From the NCBI GenBank assembly GCA_900546575.1, contig URDM01000028.1:1-32407 (forward strand): a stretch of 32,407 nucleotides of DNA, written 5' to 3'. Position 1 is the first letter of the stretch, and every line of letters begins with the position of its first letter. This DNA is from an uncultured Prevotella sp. (GTDB lineage Bacteria; Bacteroidota; Bacteroidia; Bacteroidales; Bacteroidaceae). The position numbers and the translations under genes are program-made. Shown one piece after another: positions 1 through 8,308 of this stretch. The notes beneath the pieces were generated by a model. It saw nothing but the letters and a program-made list of their open reading frames with translations. It was not told the DNA's origin and made no database searches.

Positions 1-40
1 AAAAATATCGCTCAAGAATAAAAACTTGAGCGATATTTTT
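1..40 (-). terminator. Rho-independent terminator after the truncated susC
   Basis: A perfect 16-bp inverted repeat (1-16 and 25-40, loop 17-24) has A/T-rich outer ends, so it gives a hairpin with a U tract on either strand. It lies 33 bases after the stop codon of the truncated SusC gene and probably ends that transcript. It may also serve a gene to the left of the window. Confidence 0.85.
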
Positions 41-73
41 TTTGATGTATATATACTAGCATCGCGGATACGT

Positions 74-2410
74 TTACGTGCCGGTCTGTTCCCAACGGAG
101 GTTAGGGTTGGGCAGTCCTGATATGGTCGACACGTATTCGCCGTAGAATGAGTCCATTGTGCCTTGGGCAAGCTGGAGGTTGGGCGAAGAGTTAGGGATG
201 TTACCCGTCTTACCGTACGAAGCCTTGATGTTCCACTGGTTGATGAGTCGTGAGTTCTCGCCGAAGAATGTCTTCATCACATTCCATCGGCCCGAAACCG
301 ACCATACGGGCAGGAACTTCTCGTTGCTGCGCGAGCCGAACTGGTTGCTGGCATCGAAACGTGCGCTGGCTCCGAGAGTGAAGTATGAGTCGTAGTCGTA
401 GCGCATATCGGCATATCCGCTCAGCGAGTTTGACTTGCCGTTGCCTATCGACATCTTGTTTGAAGCAAGCCATTTCTTGTAGTAGGGATACAGGTCGAGG
501 TCGTCGCCGGTCATTGTTGCGTACTTCATACCGCGGTCTTTGTAGAATCCGCGTGTATTCTGGGCGTTCGACTTGGTGCGTGATGTGTTCACCTCATAGC
601 CCAATGTCACCTGCAGGTTGTGCTTGCGCTCGCTGTCGAGATACTGGTTGTAGTTGGCCTGGAAACGTGATGTGAAGCTCTCGCCGTATGTGTTGCTTGT
701 GTTGTACACGCCACCGTAGGGCAGTTCGCAGTAGCCCGACTCGCCCGAGATAGGCTTGTCGCCAGCCTCGCCGTTCTTCAGGATAGCCACGTAGTTGGTG
801 TTCTCGCCATACCATGTAGCCTGGAGTGTAGAGCTGCGCTGATAAGAAGCCGATGCCGAGAGGGTGAGAATGTCTTTCAGACGCCACGTCAAGTCGCCCA
901 TAGCCATAATGGTGTTGCCGTTGTACTCGCTCGACGAGTTCTCCATCTCGTTCAGAATGTTATAGTTGTACAGATTGTTCACCTTCTGGCCGTTGCCCAC
1001 GCTGTAGCCGTGGTTCTTGTAGTAGTAGAGCGAACCGTCGGAGTTGTATGCCGGCAGGGCACGTGTTGTCTCGTAGGCGTATGTCAGCGGGTCGACATTG
1101 CTGGGCAAGTGGTTCTTCTTCTGTATGTTGCCGTTGAGGGCGATGCGTGCCTTGAGGTTCTTGGTCAGGTCGGACGTGATGTTCATGTTGGCTGTGTAGC
1201 GGTCGACATACTGTGTCTTCACCGTACCGTTCTCGCGTGTGTAGCCTACAGAGGCATAGTAGCGGGTGTTCTCCGAACCTCCCGACACGTTCACGGTGTG
1301 CGACATTGTCACGGCGTCGCGTGTCAGCAGCTTGAACCAGTCGGTGTTCATCGTCTCGTATCCCTGCACCTCGTCGAGGAATTCGTCGTACGAGGTCTGT
1401 GCCGTCTGATAGCGGTAGAAGGCTCCCTCGTATCCTACGAGCGGCATGCTTTCAGAGAATTTGTAGTGCATATCGCACAGGTCCTTGCCGAACTGCACAC
1501 GCTGCTGCGAGTTCATGAGTCGGATGTTGCTGTCGGTATAGCGCGGACGGCGTGTCAGTTTGGTCTGGTTGGAGTAGCGTATGGTAGGCGGACCGGCCTT
1601 ACCGCGTTTTGTAGTTACTACGATAACGCCGTTAGATGCGCGTGTACCATAGAGTGCTGTGGCGGCAGCATCCTTCAGAACGTCGATACGCTCGATGTCC
1701 TGCGGGTTGATGCCCTGGATGGCATTGCCTATATAATTAATGTAGTCGGGGTCGTTGAGCTGGTCGGCTGACACGTCGACAGGGTCGCTCAGCACGAATC
1801 CGTCGAGCACCCACAGCGGCTCGCGGTTGCCCACGAGCGTTGATGTACCGCGCACACGCAGACGTGCTGTGGCACCTACCTCGCCCGAGTTGAGGTTGAA
1901 TTCAAGGTCAGGGATACGTCCTTCGAGAGCCTGGTCTACGGTTGTCATGCCCGGCATGAGTACATCTTCCATCTTGACGGTAGTGGCAGCTACGGTACTC
2001 TTGCGCTTGTCGATGTTGCCGTAGCCGGTAATGATGACGTCGTTGATGCTGTTGGCATCGTCTTCTAGCACGATGCTGAGGCGTTTGGTGCCCACTTTGC
2101 GGCGCACGGTCTTCTTTCCAATATACGAAATGTCAAGTTGGTCGCCAGGATGGCATCCCACGAAGGTGAAGTTGCCGTTGACATCGGTCAGTACAGTACG
2201 TTTATTACCAACGAGTTTTACGGTTACGCCAATGAGGGGCTCGCCGTCGGTGTCAGCGACGTGGCCGCTAATACTGTGATTCTGTCTCTGCTGTTCTGTC
2301 TGTTGTCGGTTTCCGCCAGCCTTACCGGCGGCTTGCGCCTTTGCCGGAGTGGCATGCTGGAAGGCGAGTAGGCAGCACATCAGCGACACGCTCAGTAACT
2401 CTTTTTTCAT
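74..2410 (-). pseudogene. SusC/RagA-type TonB-dependent receptor, truncated at the C-terminus
   Basis: The 778-residue product begins with a signal peptide (about residues 1-25), followed by a carboxypeptidase-regulatory-like domain (about 48-115, ending in the conserved IVLEDD), a plug domain with the SusC signatures VLDGF and VLKDAAATALYGTRASNGVIVV, and then barrel strands. SusC proteins import glycans or other large nutrients across the outer membrane with a SusD lid. Family members are usually about 1000 residues or more. This one stops after the conserved NPNLRWEQT segment, so roughly the last quarter of the barrel and the C-terminal aromatic residue are missing. A terminator follows within 40 bases and no susD follows in the window. 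I read it as a 3'-deleted, probably non-functional receptor; a deletion that fused it to a distant terminator would explain the arrangement. The reading frame is otherwise clean. Confidence 0.8.
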
Positions 2411-2534
2411 ACGCCTTAATGTTTATGGTTTTATGTATAGATTGTTTGTCTCTCTAAATGTTTGTACTTTAATGATAAACGATGGTTTATTGTCGGGGCG
2501 CAACAATGTGTGTTTCATGTGATTGTTATCGGTC

Positions 2535-2565
2535 GCAAAAATATAAAAATAATTTCAAAAAGAAA
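2535..2565 (-). promoter_or_regulatory. Predicted promoter of the truncated susC
   Basis: TATTTTTGC (2535-2543 read on the minus strand) matches the Bacteroidota -7 element TAnnTTTGC. A TTTC lies about 18 bases upstream as a weak -33 element. The predicted leader is about 120 bases. Confidence 0.5.
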
Positions 2566-2607
2566 CATTTTGTTACCTTTTTTTTCTTTTGTTTTGCCTC
2601 GGTTTTT

Positions 2608-2717
2608 CAAAAGGACCCCTTTTGCATTCCAAAAGGGTTCGTTTTGCATCCCAAAAGGACTCCTTTTGCCGGGTAAAAGGACTCGTTTTGCATGGTAAAA
2701 GGACTCCTTTTGAAAAT
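2608..2717. repeat. Array of five 22-bp near-palindromic repeats
   Basis: Five consecutive units start at 2608, 2630, 2652, 2674 and 2696, with no spacer bases. Each has the form AAAAGG-(4 to 5)-TTTTG, with consensus core AAAAGGACTCCTTTTGCA, which is close to a palindrome. The variable bases fall mostly in the centre and at the 3' end of the unit. The same family, again with five units and a 22-bp period, recurs at 31919-32028. Function is unknown; it is not CRISPR-like because there are no spacers. Confidence 0.85.
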
Positions 2718-2846
2718 CCGATGGATTTCAAGTGAAAAGTGAAAAGGGAAAAGTGAAAAATCCGTTGGATTTTGCTTTGTCCGTTATTTCGGTTGACAAT
2801 ATACTAAGTTCGAGTTTCAGAGTGGATACGCCATGCAAGCTGTAGG

Positions 2847-2872
2847 AGGCTATGGCGTCCTCGCCATAGCCT
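2847..2872. other. Perfect 11-bp hairpin of unknown role
   Basis: AGGCTATGGCG (2847-2857) and its exact complement (2862-2872) flank a TCCT loop. No T tract follows on either strand, so it is not a standard terminator. Confidence 0.6.
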
Positions 2873-2926
2873 GAGCGGTTAATCGATACATTATTATATG
2901 TAATAATTTACATTGCTACTTGCTCA

Positions 2927-2994
2927 GGGAGGTGTACCAGAAGTCGAACGAAGCCCCTTCGGGGCGTGCTGCTTTGACTTTTGACACGCCCTCC
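2927..2994. other. Long imperfect hairpin, possible structured RNA
   Basis: Three nested pairings can be drawn: the outer GTGT (2932-2935) with ACAC (2984-2987), extended by GGGAGG with the CCCTCC segment; CAGAAGTC with GACTTTTG (one G-U pair); and an apical GCCCC-TTC-GGGGC hairpin (about 2953-2965). The nesting suggests a folded RNA or a DNA hairpin remnant. I do not recognise it as a known family. No clear promoter drives it. Confidence 0.4.
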
Positions 2995-3114
2995 TCCTAT
3001 TGTCAGTTCTGCATTAATTGTTGTATCATTCCATTCTGTCGTATGTCCCCTAAAATCTACGCCAAATCCTATTTATTATAGAAAAATGAAAAAAAACAGC
3101 CGAAAATCTTTCGT

Positions 3115-3141
3115 GTTTGCAAAAAACTTCTTACCTTTGCA
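3115..3141 (+). promoter_or_regulatory. Predicted tRNA-Asn promoter
   Basis: TACCTTTGC (about 3132-3140) matches the -7 element, with a TTTC about 19 bases upstream as the -33 element. The same TACCTTTGC box precedes tRNA-Phe, tRNA-Pro and the rRNA operon in this window. Confidence 0.7.
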
Positions 3142-3177
3142 TCCGCAATCAAGCAGACAAGATTGCTCAAACATAAT

Positions 3178-3251
3178 GCTTCAATAGCTCAGTTGGTTAG
3201 AGCACCTGACTGTTAATCAGGGGGTCGTTGGTTCAAGTCCATCTTGAAGCG
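3178..3251 (+). tRNA. tRNA-Asn (anticodon GTT)
   Basis: The 7-bp acceptor stem GCTTCAA/TTGAAGC, the D arm TAGCTCAGTTGGTTAGAGCA, the anticodon arm CCTGA-CTGTTAA-TCAGG and the T arm with GGTTCAAGTCC are all present. The anticodon GTT reads asparagine codons. CCA is not encoded. A terminator follows at 3264. Confidence 0.97.
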
Positions 3252-3263
3252 CTGAAAAATAGT

Positions 3264-3302
3264 AAAGCCTCGCAAGTCGAAAGATTTGCGAGGCTTTTGT
3301 TG
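3264..3302. terminator. Bidirectional terminator between tRNA-Asn and the NSS transporter
   Basis: A 12-bp stem (3264-3275 with 3286-3297) is followed by a T-rich run on the plus strand and by a T-containing run on the minus strand. It lies between the convergent tRNA-Asn and transporter genes and can serve both. Confidence 0.85.
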
Positions 3303-3304
3303 TT

Positions 3305-4666
3305 TTATATCACTCCTGCCTGATGCAGGAATACTGCGATGATGCATATCGGGCACACGAAGCGCACGGCGAACAGATACAAGTGCCATACGTGGCGCGA
3401 CACTGTGCCGTTGTTGGTGAACTCGCGGTGTACCAGGCGGCGCGGCACAATCCATCCTAATAGTACGCTGGTGAGGAAAGCGCCCAGAGGCATGAGTATT
3501 TGCGCCGTGAAGAAGTCACAGCAGTCGAGCAGCGACTTGCCGTTGAACACGAACGCATCGGACGCTCCGCACGACAGCGCACACATTATACCTATCACAC
3601 AACATATTGCGGTCTCGATAGTGGCACCCGTTCGGCGCGACACGTGCAGCTCTTCGTACAGAAAGGCGGTGCCTATCTCGTGCATGGAGATGGTCGACGT
3701 GAGTGCAGCCAGTGCCAGAAGCATATAGAACAGCACGCTTATCACGTAGCCTATGACGGGCATTGAGCCGAACGCTTCGTGGAAAACGTTGGGCAAGGTG
3801 ATGAATATCAGCGACGGACCCGAGTCGGGATTGATGCCCACGGAGAAGGCTGCGGGGAATATCATGAGTCCGGCAAGTATCGCCACAAGCATGTCTATCA
3901 GTGCTATCTGGCAAGCCGTCTTCGGGAGGTTGGCGCTGCGCTTGAAGTACGAAGCGTATGTACATAGGCACGCCGTGCCCAGCGACAACGAGAAGAATGC
4001 CTGACCCAGGGCATCGAGGAATACGTCGCGGTTCATCTTTGAGAAGTCGGGGTTGAGCAGAAAGTCAACGCCGCGCCACGCTCCGGGCAACATGCACGAG
4101 GCAATGACGATGATGATGAGCAGTATGAACAGCGTCGGCATGAGCAGATTGGAAACTTTCTCTATGCCGCTGCGCACGCCCTTCACCACAACGAGGTGGG
4201 TCAGCACGATGAATGCAACCGTCCATACGGCTGGCATAAGCGGGTCGGTGGTGAATTCCTTGAAGTATTCAGCCACGTAGGCAGCGTCGCCGTTGATGCC
4301 ACCCATAAGCGACGCATACAGATATTGCAGACACCATCCGGCTATGACGGCGTAAAATCCGAGTATTATCATCGACGTGATGGCGCCCATCACGCCCACC
4401 AGCATCCACCACTTGCCCGAAGCCAGGCGGCGGTAGGCTCGTGCAGCGTTCGATCCGGCGTGTCTGCCGATGATGAACTCGCTTATCATGCTCGGTATTC
4501 CGAGCATGAGTACACATATTATATATACGAGTATGAACGCAGCGCCGCCGTCGTGCCCCGTCATATATGGGAAACGCCACACGTTGCCGAGGCCCACTGC
4601 CGAGCCTGCCGTTGCAAGCACCGCCCCGAATTTGGTGGCGAAGCCTGCTCTTGAATTATTGCTCAT
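3305..4666 (-). CDS. NSS-family sodium-dependent transporter (second gene of a tandem pair)
   Basis: The 453-residue protein belongs to the neurotransmitter:sodium symporter (LeuT/SNF) family, inner-membrane carriers that couple sodium entry to uptake of amino acids or related compounds. The TM1 signature SAVGLGNVWRFPYM is at about residues 21-34 and the family motif NPDFSKM and the SLGTACLCTYASY segment (TM6-7 region) follow. About eleven to twelve hydrophobic segments can be seen. The start codon lies only four bases after the stop codon of a paralogous transporter, so the two are almost certainly one transcript. The proteins are clearly related along their length, which points to tandem duplication. 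The substrate cannot be told from sequence alone; bacterial relatives carry tryptophan, tyrosine or other hydrophobic amino acids. Confidence 0.93.
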   Translation of the reverse strand: MSNNSRAGFATKFGAVLATAGSAVGLGNVWRFPYMTGHDGGAAFILVYIICVLMLGIPSMISEFIIGRHAGSNAARAYRRLASGKWWMLVGVMGAITSMIILGFYAVIAGWCLQYLYASLMGGINGDAAYVAEYFKEFTTDPLMPAVWTVAFIVLTHLVVVKGVRSGIEKVSNLLMPTLFILLIIIVIASCMLPGAWRGVDFLLNPDFSKMNRDVFLDALGQAFFSLSLGTACLCTYASYFKRSANLPKTACQIALIDMLVAILAGLMIFPAAFSVGINPDSGPSLIFITLPNVFHEAFGSMPVIGYVISVLFYMLLALAALTSTISMHEIGTAFLYEELHVSRRTGATIETAICCVIGIMCALSCGASDAFVFNGKSLLDCCDFFTAQILMPLGAFLTSVLLGWIVPRRLVHREFTNNGTVSRHVWHLYLFAVRFVCPICIIAVFLHQAGVI

Positions 4667-4670
4667 GGTG

Positions 4671-6029
4671 TTAGATTATGCCGAGTTGGTTGAGGAATAT
4701 TGCTACGATGCAAACGGGGCATACGTAGCGTATCAGCAGGATGTATACGCCGAAGAGCGTAGAGCGCAGAGTTCCCCAATTGGTGAACTCGTCCTTGACG
4801 GTTTGGCGTGGCACTACCCATCCTAAGAATATACATGTCAGGAATCCTGCAATGGGCAGCATGATCTGTCCGGTGACAAAGTCTAAGAGGTCGAACAGCG
4901 ATTTTCCGCCTATCACGAGCCAGTCTCTGCCGCCTATCGAGAGCGAACACAGAGCGCCTAACACGCACAGCGACACCGTGACGAGCGTTGCCGCCTTCTT
5001 GCGTGTGGTGTGCAGCTCCTCGTAGAAGAATGCTGTCGACACCTCGTGCAGCGAGATGAGCGACGTGAGCGCAGCCAACGACAGCAGCACATAGAACATG
5101 ATGGCTATCACGGTGCCTATTATCGGCATCGTGGCAAAGGCTTCCTTGAATACGTTGGGGAGTGTGATGAATATCAGCGACGGACCTGAGTCGGGATTGA
5201 TTCCAACCGAGAATGCGGCTGGGAATATCATCAATCCTGCCATGATGGCTATGAGTGAGTCGATGGCAACGATGTTGACAGCCGACTTCATGAGGTTGGC
5301 TTTACGCGAAAAATAGCTTGCGAAGGTGCAGATGCAGCCCATGCCGATGCTGAGCGAATAGAACGACTGGCCCATAGCGGCAAGAAATACGCTTGAGTCC
5401 ATCTTTGAAAAGTCGGGACGTAGTAAAAATTCCACGCCCTTACCGGCTCCGGGCAGCATGCACGAGCCTATTACAACCACTACGAGCAGCACAAACAGCG
5501 TCGGCATCATCATCTTTGACGCACGCTCTATGCCGCTGCGCACACCGTGTATTATCACGAAGTGGGTCAGCGCGAGTATTGCCACCGTCCAGAATACGGG
5601 ACGGATGGGCGAAGCGGAGAATTCCTGGAAATACTGGGTGATGTACTGCGGATTGCCGTTAAGCTCGCCGAATGCCGAGGCGAAGATGTATTGCAGACAC
5701 CATCCCGACACTACTGCATAGTAGCTCGTGATGATAAATCCGGTGAGCACGCTCATGCAGCCCACCAACCGCCATGCCTTTGCAGTGCCCATCTCGCCGT
5801 AGGCGCGTCCCGTATTGGCTGCTCCGTGGCGGCCTATGATGAATTCGTTCATCATACAGGGTATGCCGAGCACCAGCACGCACGCTATATATATAAGTAT
5901 AAAGGCGGCTCCGCCGTTCTGACCGGTCATGTATGGAAAGCGCCATACGTTGCCCAGTCCTACCGCCGAACCCGCCGTTGCGAGAATCATTCCCAGTTTG
6001 CTTCCGAAGTTTACTCTTTCTTGTGACAT
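4671..6029 (-). CDS. NSS-family sodium-dependent transporter (first gene of a tandem pair)
   Basis: The 452-residue protein is a second LeuT-fold NSS symporter with the same TM1 signature (SAVGLGNVWRFPYM, about 21-34), RPDFSKM motif and the shared block FPAAFSVGINPDSGPSLIFI. It starts inside MSQERVNFGSKLGMILATAG, a typical N-terminus for the family. A promoter-like TAATTTTGC lies just upstream, so the pair is probably transcribed independently of the sulfatase gene 100 bases further up. Divergence between the paralogues is spread along the protein and includes substrate-facing helices, so the two may carry different amino acids, but this is inference. Confidence 0.93.
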   Translation of the reverse strand: MSQERVNFGSKLGMILATAGSAVGLGNVWRFPYMTGQNGGAAFILIYIACVLVLGIPCMMNEFIIGRHGAANTGRAYGEMGTAKAWRLVGCMSVLTGFIITSYYAVVSGWCLQYIFASAFGELNGNPQYITQYFQEFSASPIRPVFWTVAILALTHFVIIHGVRSGIERASKMMMPTLFVLLVVVVIGSCMLPGAGKGVEFLLRPDFSKMDSSVFLAAMGQSFYSLSIGMGCICTFASYFSRKANLMKSAVNIVAIDSLIAIMAGLMIFPAAFSVGINPDSGPSLIFITLPNVFKEAFATMPIIGTVIAIMFYVLLSLAALTSLISLHEVSTAFFYEELHTTRKKAATLVTVSLCVLGALCSLSIGGRDWLVIGGKSLFDLLDFVTGQIMLPIAGFLTCIFLGWVVPRQTVKDEFTNWGTLRSTLFGVYILLIRYVCPVCIVAIFLNQLGII

Positions 6030-6060
6030 GTGTTTCTATAATTTATATCCTATCGAGGGT

Positions 6061-6095
6061 GCAAAATTATAAAAATTATTCGACATTTAGAAGCA
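6061..6095 (-). promoter_or_regulatory. Predicted promoter of the NSS transporter pair
   Basis: TAATTTTGC (about 6061-6069, minus strand) matches TAnnTTTGC. A TTTG occurs about 24 bases upstream, which is longer than the usual 19-21 spacing, so the -33 assignment is uncertain. Confidence 0.45.
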
Positions 6096-6129
6096 AACCG
6101 TAACATTATACGTCTTTTATTGTGCTGTT

Positions 6130-7677
6130 TTATACTTCATCGGGCCATGGACATGGCTTTCCGTTAGATTTGAACGTTGGGCGCTGGGCATCTACACGGC
6201 GCAGGTATTCGCCCAGTTCGCGCGACAGACGCTTCACGATGTCCTTATGCTCGGCAGCCACATTGTGCTGCTCGCTGATGTCGGCAGGAATGTTGAAGAG
6301 TTCCTTGCGGCCCGTGTCGTAGTAGTATATCAGCTTCCACTCGTCCTTGCGTATGGCGCAGTTGAGATTGATGCCGGGTCCGTTGTTGCCCCAAATGTTG
6401 GGGAAGTTCCACACCAGTGCACGGCCTTTCGACGTGTCGCCCGTCTCGCGCAGCATCGGAACGAACGAGATTCCGTCTACCGGTGCCACGGTCTTGTACT
6501 TGTTTACGCCAGCCATTTCGAGAATGGTGGGGTAGAAGTCTTCAATCATAGTGTACTTGTCGCACTTCGATCCGGCGCGTGTCACGCCCGGCCACGACAC
6601 TATCATAGGCTCGCGTATGCCACCTTCGTACAGCGAACACTTGCCGCTTAATAGCGGATAGTTCTGATGGAAGAGTTCGCCGTCGCGCCAGGTGGGGTTG
6701 GTGGCGAGTCCGCCGTTGTCGCTCATGAAGAGTATTATGGTGTTGTCCTTCTCGCCGTTGCGCTCCACCCAGTCCATGAGGTCGCCCAGACTCTTGTCCA
6801 TTCCCTCAATGAGCGAAGCGTAAGCAGCCTCCTTGTCGCTCAAGCCCTTGCGCACATACTTCGAGAAGAAGCGTTCGTCGCGGTCGATAGGGATGTGTAT
6901 GGCGTAGTGCGACATGTACAGGAAGAAGGGCTGATTGTATTTCTTTGCCTTGTCAAGCGCTCCTATTGCCTCCTTGGTGAGTGCTTCCGTTACGAAAGTT
7001 CCGGTTCCCCAGTACTTCTCCAGACCCGGAATGGACATCAGCGAAGTAGGTTTGCCGTCCTTGGTGTGTCCGTAGTTCAGCTCGCTCAGGTAAGTTGCGA
7101 GTCCGCCGGCAGCGTGTCCGGCAATGTTCACTTCAAATCCCCAGTGTGTAGGATTCTCGCCCGGAGTGTCCATTGCGCCGAAATGCGCCTTGCCGCAATG
7201 TATGGTGTGATAGCCGCTGTGGCGCAGCAGTTCTACGAACGATGTGCCCACATAGGTGTGTGGAGTGCCTGCCACCTGCGATACGCCGTTGATGTTCCAG
7301 TCGGGGCAGTCCACCACATCGCTCGGGAAGTCCACCGACTTGTCGCGTTCGAGCGTCCAGTTCGTCACACGGTGGCGTGCGTTGTTGGCACCTGTGATGA
7401 GGCTGCAACGCGAAGGCGAGCTGACGCTGGCGGCATAAGCCTGTGTGAACATCATGCCTTGGCGTGCCAGACGCTCCATGTTGGGCGTCTCGTACACATT
7501 ATTATATTGTGTACGCTCGGTCCAGAAGGGTAGTGAGGTGTCCTGCCAACCCATGTCGTCGACAAGAAAGAGGATGATGTTGGGGCGACGTGCGTTGCCT
7601 GCGTTGTCGTTGGGGGCTGCAGCGGCTGTGGCGGTGACGGCAAGCGATGCTGCTGCGAAAGCTAAAGATTTGTTCAT
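6130..7677 (-). CDS. Exported sulfatase (type I, serine-type formylglycine site)
   Basis: The 515-residue enzyme has a signal peptide (about 1-21), the metal-binding start NIILFLVDDMGW (Asp40-Asp41), and the sulfatase signature SSPSRCSLITG. Ser86 is the residue expected to be converted to formylglycine, so an anaerobic maturase is needed for activity; no maturase gene is in this window. The downstream motif MSDNGG and a C-terminal region with WKLIYYYDTGRKELFNI complete a typical arylsulfatase. It probably removes sulfate groups from host or dietary glycans in the periplasm, as for other Bacteroidota sulfatases. No SusCD pair is next to it. It has its own good promoter at 7732-7763, separated from the tRNA-Pro terminator by a few bases. 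Confidence 0.93.
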   Translation of the reverse strand: MNKSLAFAAASLAVTATAAAAPNDNAGNARRPNIILFLVDDMGWQDTSLPFWTERTQYNNVYETPNMERLARQGMMFTQAYAASVSSPSRCSLITGANNARHRVTNWTLERDKSVDFPSDVVDCPDWNINGVSQVAGTPHTYVGTSFVELLRHSGYHTIHCGKAHFGAMDTPGENPTHWGFEVNIAGHAAGGLATYLSELNYGHTKDGKPTSLMSIPGLEKYWGTGTFVTEALTKEAIGALDKAKKYNQPFFLYMSHYAIHIPIDRDERFFSKYVRKGLSDKEAAYASLIEGMDKSLGDLMDWVERNGEKDNTIILFMSDNGGLATNPTWRDGELFHQNYPLLSGKCSLYEGGIREPMIVSWPGVTRAGSKCDKYTMIEDFYPTILEMAGVNKYKTVAPVDGISFVPMLRETGDTSKGRALVWNFPNIWGNNGPGINLNCAIRKDEWKLIYYYDTGRKELFNIPADISEQHNVAAEHKDIVKRLSRELGEYLRRVDAQRPTFKSNGKPCPWPDEV

Positions 7678-7731
7678 AAGCTGAAGTTTTTAGTATCTCG
7701 GGTTATATTGAATTGTTGCTTTTCTATAACT

Positions 7732-7763
7732 GCAAAGTTACTAAAAGTAGTGTAAAGGGCAAA
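7732..7763 (-). promoter_or_regulatory. Sulfatase promoter
   Basis: Read on the minus strand, TTTG (7760-7763), exactly 19 bases, then TAACTTTGC (7732-7740) is a full match to the Bacteroidota consensus. The TTTG comes immediately after the T tract of the tRNA-Pro terminator. Confidence 0.8.
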
Positions 7764-7765
7764 AA

Positions 7766-7800
7766 AAAGACAGCTGAAACAATTTGTTTCAGCTGTCTTT
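7766..7800 (-). terminator. tRNA-Pro terminator
   Basis: A perfect 16-bp stem (7766-7781 with 7785-7800) with a 3-base loop is followed on the minus strand by eight T residues. It ends the tRNA-Pro transcript just before the sulfatase promoter. Confidence 0.9.
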
Positions 7801-7804
7801 AGGG

Positions 7805-7877
7805 TCGGGATGACAAGATTCGAACTTGCGACCCCTACGTCCCGAACGTAGTGCGCTACCAACTGCGCTACATCCCG
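7805..7877 (-). tRNA. tRNA-Pro (anticodon CGG)
   Basis: On the minus strand the acceptor stem CGGGATG/CATCCCG, the D arm TAGCGCAGTTGGTAGCGCA, the anticodon arm CTACG-TTCGGGA-CGTAG and the T arm with GTTCGAATC are all present. The loop places CGG as the anticodon, reading CCG. CCA is not encoded. Confidence 0.95.
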
Positions 7878-7917
7878 ATTGCTTCGGTTGTGACATTTAT
7901 GTCTCAAAAGCGAGTGC

Positions 7918-7950
7918 AAAGGTACAGGTTTTTTCTGATATACACGCAAT
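7918..7950 (-). promoter_or_regulatory. Predicted tRNA-Pro promoter
   Basis: TACCTTTGC (7918-7926, minus strand) matches the -7 element. A TTGC/ATTG sequence lies about 20 bases upstream as a partial -33 element. Confidence 0.65.
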
Positions 7951-8069
7951 TTTTTCATAAAATCTTTCCAATGATATGCATTTTATATTGCATTTGGTGC
8001 TTGTAGGGGGTGCGTATAGTGCGTTTTACAATGAATTTTGGTGCAAATGGATAAAAATACGGATAAAAA

Positions 8070-8102
8070 GTTGTGGGAATGAACAAAAAGCATTACCTTT
8101 GC
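8070..8102 (+). promoter_or_regulatory. Predicted tRNA-Phe promoter
   Basis: TACCTTTGC (8094-8102) is the -7 element and a GTTG about 20 bases upstream is a partial -33 element. The tRNA begins 24 bases later. Confidence 0.7.
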
Positions 8103-8125
8103 ACTCGCAATTAAGAAACACAGTT

Positions 8126-8198
8126 GGTGCCATAGCTCAGATGGTAGAGCAAAGGACTGAAAATCCTTGTGTCCCCGGTTCGATTCCTGGTGGCACCA
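8126..8198 (+). tRNA. tRNA-Phe (anticodon GAA)
   Basis: The acceptor stem GGTGCCA/TGGCACC, the D arm TAGCTCAGATGGTAGAGCA, the anticodon arm AAGGA-CTGAAAA-TCCTT and the T arm with GGTTCGATTCC are complete. Anticodon GAA reads phenylalanine codons. A strong terminator follows five bases later. Confidence 0.97.
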
Positions 8199-8203
8199 CA
8201 GAC

Positions 8204-8239
8204 AAAAAAGCAGTTAAGAGAAATCTTAACTGCTTTTTT
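8204..8239 (+). terminator. tRNA-Phe terminator
   Basis: A perfect 16-bp stem (8204-8219 with 8224-8239) with a GAAA loop ends in six T residues. Confidence 0.92.
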
Positions 8240-8253
8240 GTGTTGTTATGGTG

Positions 8254-8291
8254 TTATGTTGTTGTGTTGTGATTACAACACAACAACATAA
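8254..8291. repeat. Perfect 17-bp inverted repeat
   Basis: The arms 8254-8270 and 8275-8291 are exact complements around a GATT loop, and are built from GTTGTT-like steps. A T-rich stretch follows. It may be a back-up terminator. Confidence 0.7.
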
Positions 8292-8308
8292 ATTACTTTT
8301 TTATTAAA

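Larger units (their letters stand above)
2411..3177. other. Long intergenic region with repeats and hairpins, no gene
   Basis: No convincing coding region is present; short open frames here are low-complexity. The region holds, in order, the susC promoter, the five-unit 22-bp array (2608-2717), two AAATCC/GGATTT hairpins (around 2714-2730 and 2757-2772), an 11-bp perfect hairpin (2847-2872), a long imperfect hairpin (2927-2994) and the tRNA-Asn promoter. Confidence 0.7.

Noticed and set aside
1010..1771. A 253-residue open frame on the plus strand
   Set aside because: Antisense to the truncated susC; composition is typical of a shadow frame.
2608..2717. Possible CRISPR array
   Set aside because: Units are contiguous with no unique spacers, and no cas gene is nearby. 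The same holds for 27613-27704 and 31919-32028.
6667..7533. A 288-residue open frame on the plus strand
   Set aside because: Antisense to the sulfatase; no signal peptide, motif or promoter supports it.
7674..7958. Open frame over tRNA-Pro
   Set aside because: It is a chance frame through a tRNA gene, its terminator and its promoter.
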